A stretch of DNA of 64,000 bases, taken from Anoxybacteroides rupiense (lineage in GTDB: Bacteria; Bacillota; Bacilli; Bacillales; Anoxybacillaceae). Numbering within the stretch: position 1 is the stretch's first letter; the number at the start of each line of letters is the position of its first letter. The notes beneath the pieces are model-generated. The model was not told the DNA's origin, did not search any database, and was given only the letters and a program-made list of their open reading frames with translations. The translations under genes and the position numbers were made by a program. Positions 42,999 through 52,852 of the stretch are shown here, piece after piece. The stretch lies in NCBI RefSeq assembly GCF_014196195.1, contig NZ_JACIDF010000006.1:124001-188000 (forward strand), in the 5' to 3' direction.

Positions 42999-43802
42999 AT
43001 GAGCAGTACGCTGGAAGAGAAAGCGAGATTTGAACATCGATTTTGGCTTCAGGTTTTAGGTGATCATGCCCGATTTATTTATGAGGCTTTGGCTCCAGTA
43101 GAAAAAGAGGATATTGCGACTGCCTACCAGTTTATCCAAGCATTTGACCGTCTTCTTGGCAAAACGGATTCGGAAAATTGGTCTCAATTAACTTTAGCGG
43201 CAGAAGCGGAAGCGCTGCGACTGCGCGAATTTAAGCTGCATCTGATCAGAAAGCATTTATTGGGACAAATCAAAATACATCTTTCACCAACCTTTCTTAA
43301 TCATATGGTGAATGAGCTGGAGGAATATTTGCGACTATTGAGTTATTTTAAAGCTAACCAAGTGCCGCCTGTTTCTCATGAGCTTCACCATCATTTAATT
43401 TGGCTGTTAGACGCTGCGGGGCATGCCGGTATCATATCTTCTAATTTAGATGACGTCGAAAAGTCATTAAAGAAAAAAAGCAAAAAATATCAAAAGAACT
43501 TTGAAGCTTTTTATTTAAAAGCGGTTGAACTTACCGGATATTTGCGTACGAATTTATCTAGCTTTCCTGCATTAAAAAAGATGAATTCGGATGCCGCATT
43601 AGAGATTAAACTGTTCCAGCAATTTCTTCAAGAATTAGAGGAGCTTGAACTTAGCGCCCAAGCTCTTGGCACGTTCACCGCGCTTATGGCGGATCATATG
43701 TTTCGCGAAGAGTGTTATTATTTAATGAAACTGGCTGAATCCGCTGACTTAGAAAGTCCGCATTGCGATCCGGCCAAACCTCGAATAGAAGAACGAACCT
43801 AA
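42999..43802 (+). CDS. DUF2935 family protein (ferritin-like helical bundle)
   Basis: A 267-residue all-helical protein that begins TLEEKARFEHRFWLQVLGDH and contains two similar helical halves. The repeated E..FW..(V/I)..DH pattern and late MADHMFREECYYLMKLAESA are typical of DUF2935, whose Glu/His residues suggest a metal-binding four-helix bundle. The function is not known. GAAGGAGAGGG precedes ATG 42999. It is just upstream of a SASP gene, which hints at but does not prove sporulation-linked expression. Confidence 0.87.
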   Translation: MSSTLEEKARFEHRFWLQVLGDHARFIYEALAPVEKEDIATAYQFIQAFDRLLGKTDSENWSQLTLAAEAEALRLREFKLHLIRKHLLGQIKIHLSPTFLNHMVNELEEYLRLLSYFKANQVPPVSHELHHHLIWLLDAAGHAGIISSNLDDVEKSLKKKSKKYQKNFEAFYLKAVELTGYLRTNLSSFPALKKMNSDAALEIKLFQQFLQELEELELSAQALGTFTALMADHMFREECYYLMKLAESADLESPHCDPAKPRIEERT

Positions 43803-43944
43803 TTTCTTTATGCGGTATGCGTGCTGCTTTTTTTGAATGTTTGATTCGCAATTTTCATCATTCCATAAATTACCTGAATTAATGATGAATAAAACACTTT
43901 TTTTAATAAATATTAATAACAAACTATTAAAGGAGATGATGATA

Positions 43945-44178
43945 TTGCCAATGTCACAACAACACGGAAGAAGCAGCCAATCAAATGAGATTTTAATTCC
44001 TCATGCCGCGGCTGCGATTGAACAAATGAAATATGAAATCGCTCGTGAGTTTGGTGTCGAGCTTGGTCCTGATACAAGCTCTCGAGCAAATGGCTCTGTC
44101 GGAGGAGAAATTACAAAACGTCTTGTCTTAATGGCTCAAGAAAAATTACAATCAGCTTTTCGTCCAACGATCCATTAA
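43945..44178 (+). CDS. Alpha/beta-type small acid-soluble spore protein
   Basis: SASPs coat and protect DNA in dormant spores. The core is [20 protein letters not shown] followed by [20 protein letters not shown] and VLMAQEKL, with the GPR protease site in [18 protein letters not shown] (43929-43935) best serves TTG 43945, giving 77 residues; ATG 43951 is only two codons further on, and ATG 43936 and 43939 are too close to the site. SASP genes are read by sigma-G RNA polymerase in the forespore; I could not define that promoter with confidence. A terminator follows. Confidence 0.93.
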   Translation: MPMSQQHGRSSQSNEILIPHAAAAIEQMKYEIAREFGVELGPDTSSRANGSVGGEITKRLVLMAQEKLQSAFRPTIH

Positions 44179-44304
44179 TCGCTATATAGACACAAGGTTT
44201 ACATCCAGGAAGGGTTATAATTCGACCCTAATCACAGTTTCATTTATTAAATGTATTAAATGGATCATCGACATTCCTAAAGTCGTATCTTTTCGTAATG
44301 GAAA

Positions 44305-44352
44305 AAAAGCATCTTAATCTTCATCATGAATGATTAGGATGCTTTTATTTTT
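44305..44352 (+). terminator. Terminator downstream of the SASP gene
   Basis: AAAAGCATC-T-TAATC pairs with GATTA-G-GATGCTTTT, with one T-G pair, followed by ATTTTTT. It lies 127 nt after the stop codon. Confidence 0.8.
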
Positions 44353-44732
44353 TAACTGTGGTCAAATCATCGGACCACATTTCTATAAACATTTTGATTT
44401 CTTCCTATTTTTCGATGGTTACATGATGAAGAGAAGTCTATAACCTACCTTGAACCTTCGAAAAACATCTATCTCTTTCCTTATCGGATGCTGCTCTGTT
44501 CATTTTCCAAACGATCATTTACAAAAAATAGAAAGGGAATTATAATAAAATGTAATATTCAGAATTTTTTAATTGAGTTGTTCGGACTGCTGTTATCCAA
44601 AGAACATTCATACAACTTACAGCGCCGTTCCCTATGAACCCGATACATGTTTAGAGCGATGGGCTTGTAAATGTCGCGATGTTGGCATGTTTTGCGGTGT
44701 GGAAAGATTTTAGAATAGAGGTGTACAATAGA
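44353..44732. other. Gene-free gap of 380 bp
   Basis: No convincing open frame, tRNA or riboswitch is visible. AGAAAGGGAATTATAATAAA near 44531 contains a TATAAT-like box but no good -35. The promoter of the ABC gene is presumably here. Confidence 0.4.
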
Positions 44733-45554
44733 ATGGAAGCAATTATCCAGATGAACAATGTATCACTGATTAAAGGAAATCGGGTCATTTTGAAAGAGCT
44801 GAACTGGGAAGTTAATGAGAAAGAGCATTGGGTTATTTTAGGTTTGAACGGTTCAGGAAAAACCTCTTTATTGAATATTGTGACAGGCTATCAATATCCA
44901 ACAAAAGGAGAGGTAACGGTTTTAGGAAATGTATTTGGCAAAACGAATTTGCCGAATCTTCGAAAGCAAATCGGTTTTGTGAGCAGCGCTTTAGACGCTT
45001 TTCAATCAACGCTTGCCTCTGAATCAGTAGAGGATATTATTATCAGCGGCAAATTCGCCAGCATTGGTTTATATGAAAAAACGACGGATGAAGATAGGAA
45101 GCAGGCAGAACAGCTGATGCATATGTTTCGAATGAACCACCTGCAAGGAAAAGCGTATGATACATTATCGCAGGGAGAAAAGCGGAAGACGCTGATTGCC
45201 AGAGCCTTGATGGCCCAGCCTAAGCTGCTCATATTAGACGAGCCTTCTGTTGGATTAGACATTTTAACGCGGGAGGAATTGCTATGGTCTATTAAAGAGA
45301 TTATCGCTAGTCAACGCTGCCATATTCTCTATGTCACTCACTATATCGAGGAGATTATTGAAGAAATGACACATGTTTTAGTATTAAAGGAAGGGAAAAT
45401 CATTGCTTCGGGAAAAAAAGAGGAAGTGCTGATCGATCAACATTTATCTGAAGCCTTTCAGCTAGACATCAGCGTTCGTTGGGAAAATAAGCGGCCATGG
45501 GTTTCTATTCACCACAAAGCAGAGACACTTCATTCCAGCTATGATAAAAGCTGA
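44733..45554 (+). CDS. ABC transporter ATP-binding protein, YlmA-like
   Basis: A 273-residue stand-alone ATPase. Walker A is ILGLNGSGKTSLLNIVTGYQ, the Q-loop region is KQIGFVSSALDAF, the signature is TLSQGEKRKTLIARALMAQP, Walker B is LLILDEPSVGLDIL, and the switch His is in YVTHYIEEIIEEM. The order resembles B. subtilis YlmA. No membrane subunit is adjacent, so its partner and substrate are unknown. ATG 44733 (MEAIIQMNNVSL) follows AGAGGTG; the frame is open to 44679 without a site. Confidence 0.87.
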   Translation: MEAIIQMNNVSLIKGNRVILKELNWEVNEKEHWVILGLNGSGKTSLLNIVTGYQYPTKGEVTVLGNVFGKTNLPNLRKQIGFVSSALDAFQSTLASESVEDIIISGKFASIGLYEKTTDEDRKQAEQLMHMFRMNHLQGKAYDTLSQGEKRKTLIARALMAQPKLLILDEPSVGLDILTREELLWSIKEIIASQRCHILYVTHYIEEIIEEMTHVLVLKEGKIIASGKKEEVLIDQHLSEAFQLDISVRWENKRPWVSIHHKAETLHSSYDKS

Positions 45555-45659
45555 TGGTGCGATGCGGTTGAAAAAGAAAGATGCATGATCAGCAAAAAAA
45601 GTGTAAAAAATACAAGAGGACATGCTTCAAAACACAAGGCAGCTTAGGAGGTAAACAGC

Positions 45660-46514
45660 ATGAACAAATGGAGCAACACATTAAGCGGTCTGATTGCTGC
45701 AAGCATTTTTTCTTTTTCCGTCTTTGCAGTGAACGCTGAGACGGCCATAGCGCCGCAGTCAGTAGAACAAACGGTGCCATCCACATCCAACAACGAACAT
45801 ATGCTGATGGCTACCCTTTGGTATCAGAAATCAGGAGAGATGCAAGCACTTTATTATCAAGCATACAACCTGGGGAAAATGGTGGTTGACGACGCTCTTA
45901 AACAGAAGCGCAATAGTCATTCAAGGAAGAAACTGGCCATCGTGCTCGACATTGATGAAACCATTTTAAATAATAGCCCCTATGAAGCTTATATTATTCA
46001 AAAAGGAGTGCCGAACTTTACCGACTGGCATAAATGGGTGATGCAAGCACAAGCAGAAGCTCTTCCAGGTGCTGTTGAATTCCTTACATACGTTGATTCA
46101 AAAGGAATCGATATTTTCTACGTGTCCAACCGCGATGAAAACGAGGGAAAGGCAACGATTAAAAACTTGAAGGAAAAAGGATTTCCACAAGCAACAGCGG
46201 ACCATATGCTGTTTCGCGCCAAAGAAAATAGCAAAGAACCTCGCCGGCAAAAAATCCAGCAAACCCACGAAATTGTAGCATTGTTTGGAGATAATTTAAG
46301 CGATTTTACAAAAGAGTTTGACCAAAAGCCATTAGAAGAGCGCAATGCTAACGTGGATCGCTTCCGTGAAGAGTTCGGCCGCAAATTTATTGTTCTCCCG
46401 AATCCGATGTACGGCGACTGGGAGAATGCTATTTATGGCTACGACCTTGACCAAACGTTTGCTGAAAAAGCGAAAGTAAGAAAACAAGCATTGAACGCAT
46501 ATCCCTTGAAGTAG
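45660..46514 (+). CDS. Secreted HAD acid phosphatase, class C (lipoprotein e(P4)-like family)
   Basis: A 284-residue secreted phosphatase. It has a signal peptide (positively charged start, hydrophobic LIAASIFSFSVFA, probable cut after VNA), but no lipobox Cys, so it is secreted or loosely held and not a lipoprotein. The HAD motifs are VLDIDETILNN (the D-x-D nucleophile), FYVSNRDENE and FGDNLSDF. Class C enzymes remove phosphate from nucleotides and other esters outside the cell. TTAGGAGG precedes ATG 45660. It stands alone. Confidence 0.9.
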   Translation: MNKWSNTLSGLIAASIFSFSVFAVNAETAIAPQSVEQTVPSTSNNEHMLMATLWYQKSGEMQALYYQAYNLGKMVVDDALKQKRNSHSRKKLAIVLDIDETILNNSPYEAYIIQKGVPNFTDWHKWVMQAQAEALPGAVEFLTYVDSKGIDIFYVSNRDENEGKATIKNLKEKGFPQATADHMLFRAKENSKEPRRQKIQQTHEIVALFGDNLSDFTKEFDQKPLEERNANVDRFREEFGRKFIVLPNPMYGDWENAIYGYDLDQTFAEKAKVRKQALNAYPLK

Positions 46515-46706
46515 CCGTTGATCAGCTATCTTCCCCTTTTTCATTTGCTTCGAAAGGTTGTTCGTGGTGGCAGTGATTTTCACCAAGAACGACCTTTTTC
46601 TGTAACACGATGCCCCCAACTTTATAGATAGTCTTGAACAATTCTCTATTATATATATACTGAAAATAACGTCTGATTATTTCTACTAGAAAAAGGAGGG
46701 GAGCAT

Positions 46707-47699
46707 TTGCAAGCAAGATGTATCCGGTTTGATGAATTCGGAAACCCTGAAAATGTATTGAAATTGGAAAATAAACCTATTCATCGACCTAAAAACGGAG
46801 AAGTGCTTGTTCGTATGAAAGCACGCCCGATCAATCCTTCTGATCTGCTGTCAATCCAAGGAGTTTACTCCCACCGCATTTCCTTACCTGCGATTCCCGG
46901 ATATGAAGGAGTAGGAATTGTTGAAGATGTCGGCCCTTTGGTTTCACGAGATTGGGTTGGCAAGCGTGTCCTTCCTTTGCGGGGGGAAGGTACGTGGCAG
47001 GAGTTTGTCAAAACATCGGCGGAATTTGCGGTCGTAATCCCTCATTCTATCAATGATGTTACTGCTGCACAACTATATATCAACCCGGTTACCGCGTGGG
47101 TTATCTGCACCGAAGTATTAAAGCTGCGACCAAATGAGATTTTATTAGTCAATGCTTGCGGTTCCTCGATTGGCCGAATTTTTGCCCAGCTTTCAAAAAT
47201 TCTCGGATTTCGCCTAATCGCCGTGACAAGAAACGATCATCACACAAAAGAACTGCTTGACCTTGGCGCTTCCTATGTGATTAATACATCAAATACCTTG
47301 TTATATCGGACTGTTATGGAACTTACGAATGGATTGGGTGCGACTGCGGCTGTTGATTCCATCGGCGGAGCGGACGGGACTGAGCTAGCCTTTTGCGTTC
47401 GTCCTGAAGGAGTGTTACTAACAATTGGCCTTTTATCAGGAACTCCTGTCAATTGGATGAAAGTGTCAGAAAAGGCGAAAGTTCATATAAAACTGTTTCA
47501 TCTTCGCCACTGGAATCAACAAGTGTCTGTACAAGCTTGGCAAGAAACTTTTGACCATTTGCTCGAACTTATCCATGAAAAGAAGCTACAGTTGATGACG
47601 CCTGCTGCCTATTATTCATTAGGCGATATAAAGGAAGCGATCCGCGCGGTCGAAGCCACACCGTTTAACAAAGGAAAAATTTTTTTGACGAGTCCCTAA
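46707..47699 (+). CDS. Zinc-independent MDR-family oxidoreductase (quinone/enoyl reductase-like)
   Basis: A 330-residue medium-chain dehydrogenase/reductase. It has the GroES-like N-terminal domain (VRMKARPINPSDLLSIQGVY, PAIPGYEGVGIVEDVGP) and a Rossmann domain with LLVNACGSSIGRIFAQLSKI, where A-x-x-S-x-[I/V]-G is the NADPH site. Zinc-binding Cys residues are absent, which places it with quinone oxidoreductases and trans-2-enoyl reductases. TTG 46707 follows AGGAGGGGA. The true substrate is not known. Confidence 0.87.
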   Translation: MQARCIRFDEFGNPENVLKLENKPIHRPKNGEVLVRMKARPINPSDLLSIQGVYSHRISLPAIPGYEGVGIVEDVGPLVSRDWVGKRVLPLRGEGTWQEFVKTSAEFAVVIPHSINDVTAAQLYINPVTAWVICTEVLKLRPNEILLVNACGSSIGRIFAQLSKILGFRLIAVTRNDHHTKELLDLGASYVINTSNTLLYRTVMELTNGLGATAAVDSIGGADGTELAFCVRPEGVLLTIGLLSGTPVNWMKVSEKAKVHIKLFHLRHWNQQVSVQAWQETFDHLLELIHEKKLQLMTPAAYYSLGDIKEAIRAVEATPFNKGKIFLTSP

Positions 47700-47834
47700 A
47701 AACGGCTTATGGAGTGTTTTTTACTTAAAACTCAATTTGGGGTGATTGCGAAAGAATCTCTCAAAAAATCCATATCATCAGCGGAAAAACGACGCTAGCA
47801 AGAACGTTATCAGCCTAGTTTCATATTCTGTTCT

Positions 47835-48157
47835 ATGAATGAGACAACATTGTCTGGAAAAGATCCAAAAGAAGAAGTGAAAAGGAAGGAGATAAGTATT
47901 TTTCGCACATGATTCGTCCAAACGCTTGAATGATTGAAGGGCGTCTAGTATACATGGGGATCCGAAAGTTTTTGCGAGGCCGAATGGCTCCTTTTTCTAA
48001 ATACGAGTGATTTGAAGAGAATACGGCACATCATCAAGCGATTTATTTTGCAAAAATGAAGCTGGAAAAGCGAACGATCAACGATCTTCAACATCTTCAT
48101 GAAGGAACTATCTTTGTTGAAAAAGAAAACGAACAGGTTCATCGTTCTGAAAGATAG
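47835..48157 (+). pseudogene. Decayed coding region, family not recognised
   Basis: Protein-like sequence is spread over two frames with internal stops. ATG 47835 opens MNETTLSGKDPKEEVKRKE and stops soon. Another frame gives FSHMIRPNA, stop, MIEGRLVYMGIRKFLRGRMA then PFSKYE, stop (48008-48010), then FEENTAHHQAIYFAKMKLEK and NDLQHLHEGTIFVEKENE to TAG 48155-48157. Composition and the continuity across the stops suggest an old gene of about 100 codons. The remaining 48158-48373 shows no feature I can support. Confidence 0.35.
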
Positions 48158-48373
48158 CAACAGGATAAATGGACCGCGTCTCCTTCAAGCGAAAAAATGA
48201 ATCGTGTACGGAAAATTAGATTGTTTAAGATTTCAAAGTGATTATAATTGTATCTAGGATGCTATATGATTTTGCGATAACCCGTTCACCCAAAAAAAAG
48301 TAAAGATGGGGAAGAGGTTTTAAAGGATCGCAGCATTTCGTTTTAGATTTTAATGATTTGAGGTGCAAGCAAT

Positions 48374-49267
48374 ATGTGGAAAGGATATGTGCTCGTATTT
48401 TTATCAGCAACGGGATTTGCCTTCATTCCCATCTTTGCATTATATGCATACGATAGCGGTGTAACAGTCACAACTTTGCTGTTTTTGCGTTTTGCGTTTG
48501 CTGCACTTTTCTTTTTTATGTATTTACTTATCAAAGAAAAGCATTGGAAAGTGTCATGGTCCCATCTTTTTTATCTGTTTTTGCTAGGCGGCATTTGTTA
48601 TACTATGCAATCTACTTTTTATTTTAATGCAGTGAAGTACATCCCGTCCTCACTAGCGGCTTTATTGCTTTACTTAAATCCGATCTTTGTCGCTATTCTT
48701 TCATTTTTCATCAATAAAGAGCAGCTAACCATGCGAATCATCACCGCGATAGGTATTTCTTTAATAGGGATGATAATGGTGTTAGGGGCTCCGGCGGGGG
48801 ACATTCAACCAGCCGGTGTAGGACTGGCGATCGGAGCAGCGGTGATTTATTCGATCTATATTATTATGGGGAGCAAAGTGACGGCACAAGTACAGCCGAT
48901 TACGACTAGCGCCTATATTGCGTTATTTGCGGCGATGTCCTTTTTTATATGGGGCACATTGACGCAAACGCTTCATTTTCATTTTGATCATATCGGCTGG
49001 CTTCCCGTCATCGGAACCTCTTTCTTCTCTAGCATTCTCGCTATGCTTACATTTTTTGCCGGAATGAATATGATCGGGCCAACCAAAGCATCGATTCTAA
49101 GCATGATTGAGCCAGTCATTACGTTTCTCCTATCTATGGTATTTTTGCATGAAACAATGTCCATGATGCAAATCATTGGTGGGCTGATTGTACTAAGCGG
49201 CGCCATGTTAGTCGTAATGGCAAGAGAAAACAGGACCGAAAAGAAAGTAGCCTCCATCCGTTCATGA
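48374..49267 (+). CDS. DMT-superfamily (EamA) permease
   Basis: A 297-residue membrane protein with two EamA repeats: GYVLVFLSATGFAFIPIFAL at the start, IPSSLAALLLYLNPIFVAIL ending repeat one, and GPTKASILSMIEPVITFLLS ending repeat two. GAGGTG precedes ATG 48374 at 8 nt. No linked regulator is seen. It ends just before repeat copy 5. Substrate unknown. Confidence 0.87.
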   Translation: MWKGYVLVFLSATGFAFIPIFALYAYDSGVTVTTLLFLRFAFAALFFFMYLLIKEKHWKVSWSHLFYLFLLGGICYTMQSTFYFNAVKYIPSSLAALLLYLNPIFVAILSFFINKEQLTMRIITAIGISLIGMIMVLGAPAGDIQPAGVGLAIGAAVIYSIYIIMGSKVTAQVQPITTSAYIALFAAMSFFIWGTLTQTLHFHFDHIGWLPVIGTSFFSSILAMLTFFAGMNMIGPTKASILSMIEPVITFLLSMVFLHETMSMMQIIGGLIVLSGAMLVVMARENRTEKKVASIRS

Positions 49268-49273
49268 TGGGGG

Positions 49274-49326
49274 TTTTTAACATGATCCGCCGAGAAGTCT
49301 GCCCCCTCAGGGAAGAAGGTTTATTT
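49274..49326 (+). repeat. IS200/IS605-end-like hairpin repeat, copy 5
   Basis: TTTTTAACATGATCCGCCGA, GAAGTCTGCCCCCTC, a short loop, GAAGAAGGTTTATTTC. The left 30 nt match the consensus almost exactly; the right arm is imperfect. Confidence 0.65.
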
Positions 49327-49456
49327 CTGCAACCATAACAAAAGTGAGGAAAGCAGGAATGACTGCTATCTTTATCCAATTGAATATAGGCACGTTTAAC
49401 ACATTAATCAGGAATATGACGGAAGAAGAAACAAAACGTCAGGAGGGGCTGATTGT

Positions 49457-50323
49457 ATGAATCAAAATTTACATAAATCTCCCGTTGCGTTTGTGACAGG
49501 GGCATCAAGCGGCTTTGGATTACGGACAAGCCTGGCGCTTGCTCGTGAAGGTTATCAGGTAGTGGCTTCGATGCGAAACGTTCAGAATAAAGGAGGACTA
49601 GAAACGGCCGCTCAAGAAGCTGGGGTCATCGATCGGTTAGAGGTTATTTCATTGGATGTCACCGACTTTTTCGCTGTGGAAATGGTCATTCAAGACGTAA
49701 TCAACCGTTATGGGCAGATTGATGTATTAGTAAACAACGCAGGCTTTGCCGCAGGTGGCTTTACAGAAGAGCTTGATATCGAGGAATGGCAGCAGCAATT
49801 CCAAACGAACTTTTTTGGACTAGTCGCTGTCACAAAGGCGGTGTTGCCATCGATGAGAGAGCGTCGAAATGGCAAGATCATCAATATCAGCAGCATTAGC
49901 GGACGAATCGGGTTCCCTTCGATGGGCCCTTATGTAGCATCAAAATTTGCCGTAGAAGGGTTTAGCGAGTCGCTTCGTTTGGAAATGTTGCCATACGGAG
50001 TTTATGTCGTGTTAATCGAACCTGGTTCTTACAAAACGGATATTTGGTCCAAATCGATAGGAAGAGTAACGATCTCTCCTCATTCCGCTTATGCCAAAGA
50101 GATGAACGCCGTTTTAAAATACGCCAATCGCGTTGCAGAGACAGCACCTCCTCCAGACGAAGTCATTCGCAAGATTGTCGAGGTAGCAAAGTCCCCAGCC
50201 CCAGATTTACGATATCCGGTTGGCAGAGGGGTGAAACTAACGATAGCGCTGAAAAACCGACTTCCGTGGAAGTGGTGGGAGCGGATGGTCATCAAGCAGT
50301 TTCACAAAGAAAAAAGATCGTGA
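49457..50323 (+). CDS. Short-chain dehydrogenase/reductase
   Basis: A 288-residue classical SDR. The cofactor loop is VAFVTGASSGFGLRTSLALA, the structural motif is VLVNNAGFAAGG, and the catalytic Ser-Tyr-Lys set is in INISSISGRIGFPSMGPYVA followed by SKFAVEGF. Arg in MRNV after strand two suggests NADP(H). The C-terminal 80 residues extend beyond the core. Substrate unknown. AGGAGGGG lies 9 nt before ATG 49457. It is convergent with topB and shares a terminator with it. Confidence 0.9.
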   Translation: MNQNLHKSPVAFVTGASSGFGLRTSLALAREGYQVVASMRNVQNKGGLETAAQEAGVIDRLEVISLDVTDFFAVEMVIQDVINRYGQIDVLVNNAGFAAGGFTEELDIEEWQQQFQTNFFGLVAVTKAVLPSMRERRNGKIINISSISGRIGFPSMGPYVASKFAVEGFSESLRLEMLPYGVYVVLIEPGSYKTDIWSKSIGRVTISPHSAYAKEMNAVLKYANRVAETAPPPDEVIRKIVEVAKSPAPDLRYPVGRGVKLTIALKNRLPWKWWERMVIKQFHKEKRS

Positions 50324-50344
50324 GGAGAGAGTGTCTAAAAAATC

Positions 50345-50376
50345 GGCGCCTCTTTCGTAAAAAGAAAAGAGGCGCC
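50345..50376. terminator. Bidirectional terminator between the SDR gene and topB
   Basis: GGCGCCTCTTT (50345-50355) and AAAGAGGCGCC (50366-50376) form a perfect 11-bp stem. The minus strand continues GATTTTTTAG, serving topB; the plus strand continues CGTTTC, weaker, for the SDR gene. Confidence 0.85.
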
Positions 50377-50392
50377 CGTTTCTAGTCTTATG

Positions 50393-52492
50393 TTAGCTTT
50401 CCTTTTTGTCTAATGCTTGTTTAAGCAATTCTCCTAAACTTGTGCCAAATGCGTCGTTTTCCGCGCTATACTTTTTCAACAACGCCCGGTCTTGGCGGTT
50501 AATCGCTGTGCTTTTCTTTTCCTCGGCTTTTTCGACCATGTTGCAACGGCGGCATTGAAAATAAACGCCCGCTTTTCCTTCATGGATTTCCATTCGTTTT
50601 TGACATTGCGGGCAGCGCCGTTTCGACAGCTTCGCTTCCTTTTTATGCTTGCGATAGCCGCACTCCGTGTTAGAACAGATGAGCACTTTGCCTTCTTTCG
50701 TTGTCCGTTCCTTTAAAAACGAGCCACATTCTGGGCACATTGAGCCTGTCAAATTGTGCGCCCGGTAGGTTTGCTTGCTTTGTTTAATCTCAGAGACAAG
50801 CTGTTCTGTTTGCCGGCGGATGTTTTGCAAAAAGGCTTTCGCATTTCCTTTTCCGCGAGCGATGGCTTCCAGCTCCCGTTCCCAGCGCGCTGTTAGTTCA
50901 GGTGATCTCAGCTCTTGATTAACGAGTTCGATTAGCTGTTTTCCTTTTTTTGTCGGATATAAGCGGCTATTTTTTCGTTCCACTGCCTCCGTTTCGAGAA
51001 GGCGCTCAATAATATCGGCTCTTGTGGCAGGTGTGCCAAGGCCGTATTTTTCCATGTGTGATAAAATATCAGCTTCTGAATAACGAAGGGGCGGCTCTGT
51101 AAGTGCTTCTTTAAGTTCTAGCTCATTCAATGTCAACACTTGTCCTTTTCTTATGATCGGCAAATGTGGCCGGGATGGCTCATTGTCGCTTTTTCCTAGA
51201 ACTTTGCGAAAACCGATATCCACGACTGCTGTTTCGCGAGCCGCTAGCTGCTCGCCTCCGGCATCAAAAACAACATGAATCGTTTCATATTCATAAGCAG
51301 GATAAAATAGCGCCAAAAAACGGCGAGCAATTAAATCATATAGTTTTCGCTCTTCGTCAGAGAGCTTCATCAGATGGAGCGGCTCTTCCGTTGGAATAAT
51401 AGCATGATGGTCCGTTACTTTTTCTTGATTAAACACCCGTCTGGCGATGACCTTGCTTTTTTTGGCCAGAAGCGGACCAACTTCTTCCTTATAGCTTCCT
51501 GCCATCGCTTTCAGCCGCTCAAGCATCGTTGCTTCCATATCTGGTGTTAAATAGCGGGAGTCTGTACGCGGATAGGTGACAAGCTTATGATGCTCATAGA
51601 GCCGCTGCAAGATATTTAATGTTTTCTTTGCGGAAAATCCAAACCGTTTGTTGGCCTCGCGCTGCAGCTCAGTTAAATCATAGGGAAGCGGCTGTGGTTC
51701 TGTTTTTTTCTTTCGTTCTATAGAAATAACGGATGCTTGTTGTATTTGCAGCTTTTGATATAGCTGATGGGCCGCTTCTTTTGAAAAAATTCGCTTTTCG
51801 CCATTCTTCTCCCAAACCGCTGAAAATGGGCCGATGCGGGCATGAATGGTCCAATACGGCTTAGGGACAAAGTGCTGAATTTCTTTTTCACGCTCTATAA
51901 TCATGGCGAGCGTCGGGGTTTGAACGCGTCCGGCCGACAGAGGTTCATTATACTTTGTCGTTAACGCTCTTGTGACATTTAAACCGATCAACCAATCCGC
52001 TTCTGCGCGACAAACAGCCGATTGATATAAAGAGTCAAATTGTGCTCCTGGTTTTAGCTGTTTGAATCCATCTCTAATCGCTTTGTCTGTTTGCGAAGAA
52101 ATCCATAAGCGCCAGAGCGGCTTTTGCCACTGGATTTTTTGCAAAATCCATCTGGCGACAAGTTCGCCTTCGCGTCCTGCATCTGTAGCAATGATGCAAT
52201 CCTTAATATCTGGGCGTTTAGCCAAATGGGCAATCGCCCTAAATTGCGGACTTGTTTGTTTAATAATAGTTAATCCCATTTTCTGTGGAATAATCGGCAA
52301 ATCCTCGAGTCTCCATGTTTTATATTTCGGATCGTAATGCTCCGGCATTTTTAATTCAATTAAATGGCCAAGCGCCCATGTGACAATATATTTGCTTCCT
52401 TCAAAGTAGTGCTTATGAGGCTGTTTGCAGCCAAGCACACGGGCAATTTCACGGGCGACGCTCGGCTTTTCAGCAAGAACGAGAGATTTCAA
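50393..52492 (-). CDS. topB: DNA topoisomerase III
   Basis: A type IA topoisomerase that passes single strands through a transient break and helps decatenate replication or recombination intermediates. The 699-residue protein begins KSLVLAEKPSVAREIARVLG (Toprim fold), has CIIATDAGREGELVARWILQ (acidic metal site), LSAGRVQTPTLAMIIEREKE and the active-site Tyr in KLVTYPRTDSRYLTPDM. Two Cys clusters near the end (CPECG...CSNTECGY and CPQCQ...CRRC) form zinc-ribbon modules. TTG 52492 is preferred because GGAAAGGAG is 7 nt upstream; ATG 52510 precedes the site. Confidence 0.94.
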   Translation of the reverse strand: MKSLVLAEKPSVAREIARVLGCKQPHKHYFEGSKYIVTWALGHLIELKMPEHYDPKYKTWRLEDLPIIPQKMGLTIIKQTSPQFRAIAHLAKRPDIKDCIIATDAGREGELVARWILQKIQWQKPLWRLWISSQTDKAIRDGFKQLKPGAQFDSLYQSAVCRAEADWLIGLNVTRALTTKYNEPLSAGRVQTPTLAMIIEREKEIQHFVPKPYWTIHARIGPFSAVWEKNGEKRIFSKEAAHQLYQKLQIQQASVISIERKKKTEPQPLPYDLTELQREANKRFGFSAKKTLNILQRLYEHHKLVTYPRTDSRYLTPDMEATMLERLKAMAGSYKEEVGPLLAKKSKVIARRVFNQEKVTDHHAIIPTEEPLHLMKLSDEERKLYDLIARRFLALFYPAYEYETIHVVFDAGGEQLAARETAVVDIGFRKVLGKSDNEPSRPHLPIIRKGQVLTLNELELKEALTEPPLRYSEADILSHMEKYGLGTPATRADIIERLLETEAVERKNSRLYPTKKGKQLIELVNQELRSPELTARWERELEAIARGKGNAKAFLQNIRRQTEQLVSEIKQSKQTYRAHNLTGSMCPECGSFLKERTTKEGKVLICSNTECGYRKHKKEAKLSKRRCPQCQKRMEIHEGKAGVYFQCRRCNMVEKAEEKKSTAINRQDRALLKKYSAENDAFGTSLGELLKQALDKKES

Positions 52493-52744
52493 TGCTATTC
52501 TCCTTTCCATCCATCAACAGATTACTTGATTAAGTATAACGGAAAGAACACCGTTTTGCATCTTAGAGGAGAAAGGGAATTAAGTTTTTATGTTGAAAAT
52601 GACTATCAGACAGAAGAAAATGGTTTCTATTTTTTGTAATGAAGGATGTATCGTAACCTGAATCACGGTATAATGAGGCTGGTTTTCCTTTTTTATGTTT
52701 ATGTAAAACCTAAAATTCGCCCTTGTTTCAGTCTGCCAGGAGAG

Positions 52745-52852
52745 ATGTTAAGCATACGAACCATTTTGCATAAAAGCATCATTCGAAGATCGATTAGAAA
52801 AAGAAAAAACGGACTAAAGTTAAACAAGGAAAAAGCTCAATCAGCCAAATAA
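52745..52852 (+). CDS. Possible small basic protein
   Basis: A 35-codon frame starting MLSIRTILHKSIIRRSIRKR and ending KEKAQSAK at TAA 52850-52852. The stop lies in the loop of a strong terminator, which suggests a real transcript end. AGGAGAG is only 2 nt before the ATG, too close for a normal start, and the frame is open further up. TATAAT at 52669-52674 has a poor -35. Weakly supported. Confidence 0.25.
   Translation: MLSIRTILHKSIIRRSIRKRKNGLKLNKEKAQSAK

Noticed and set aside
50044-50385. 113-codon frame overlapping the SDR gene
   Set aside because: It is an out-of-frame shadow of the SDR 3' half and has a strongly biased basic composition.
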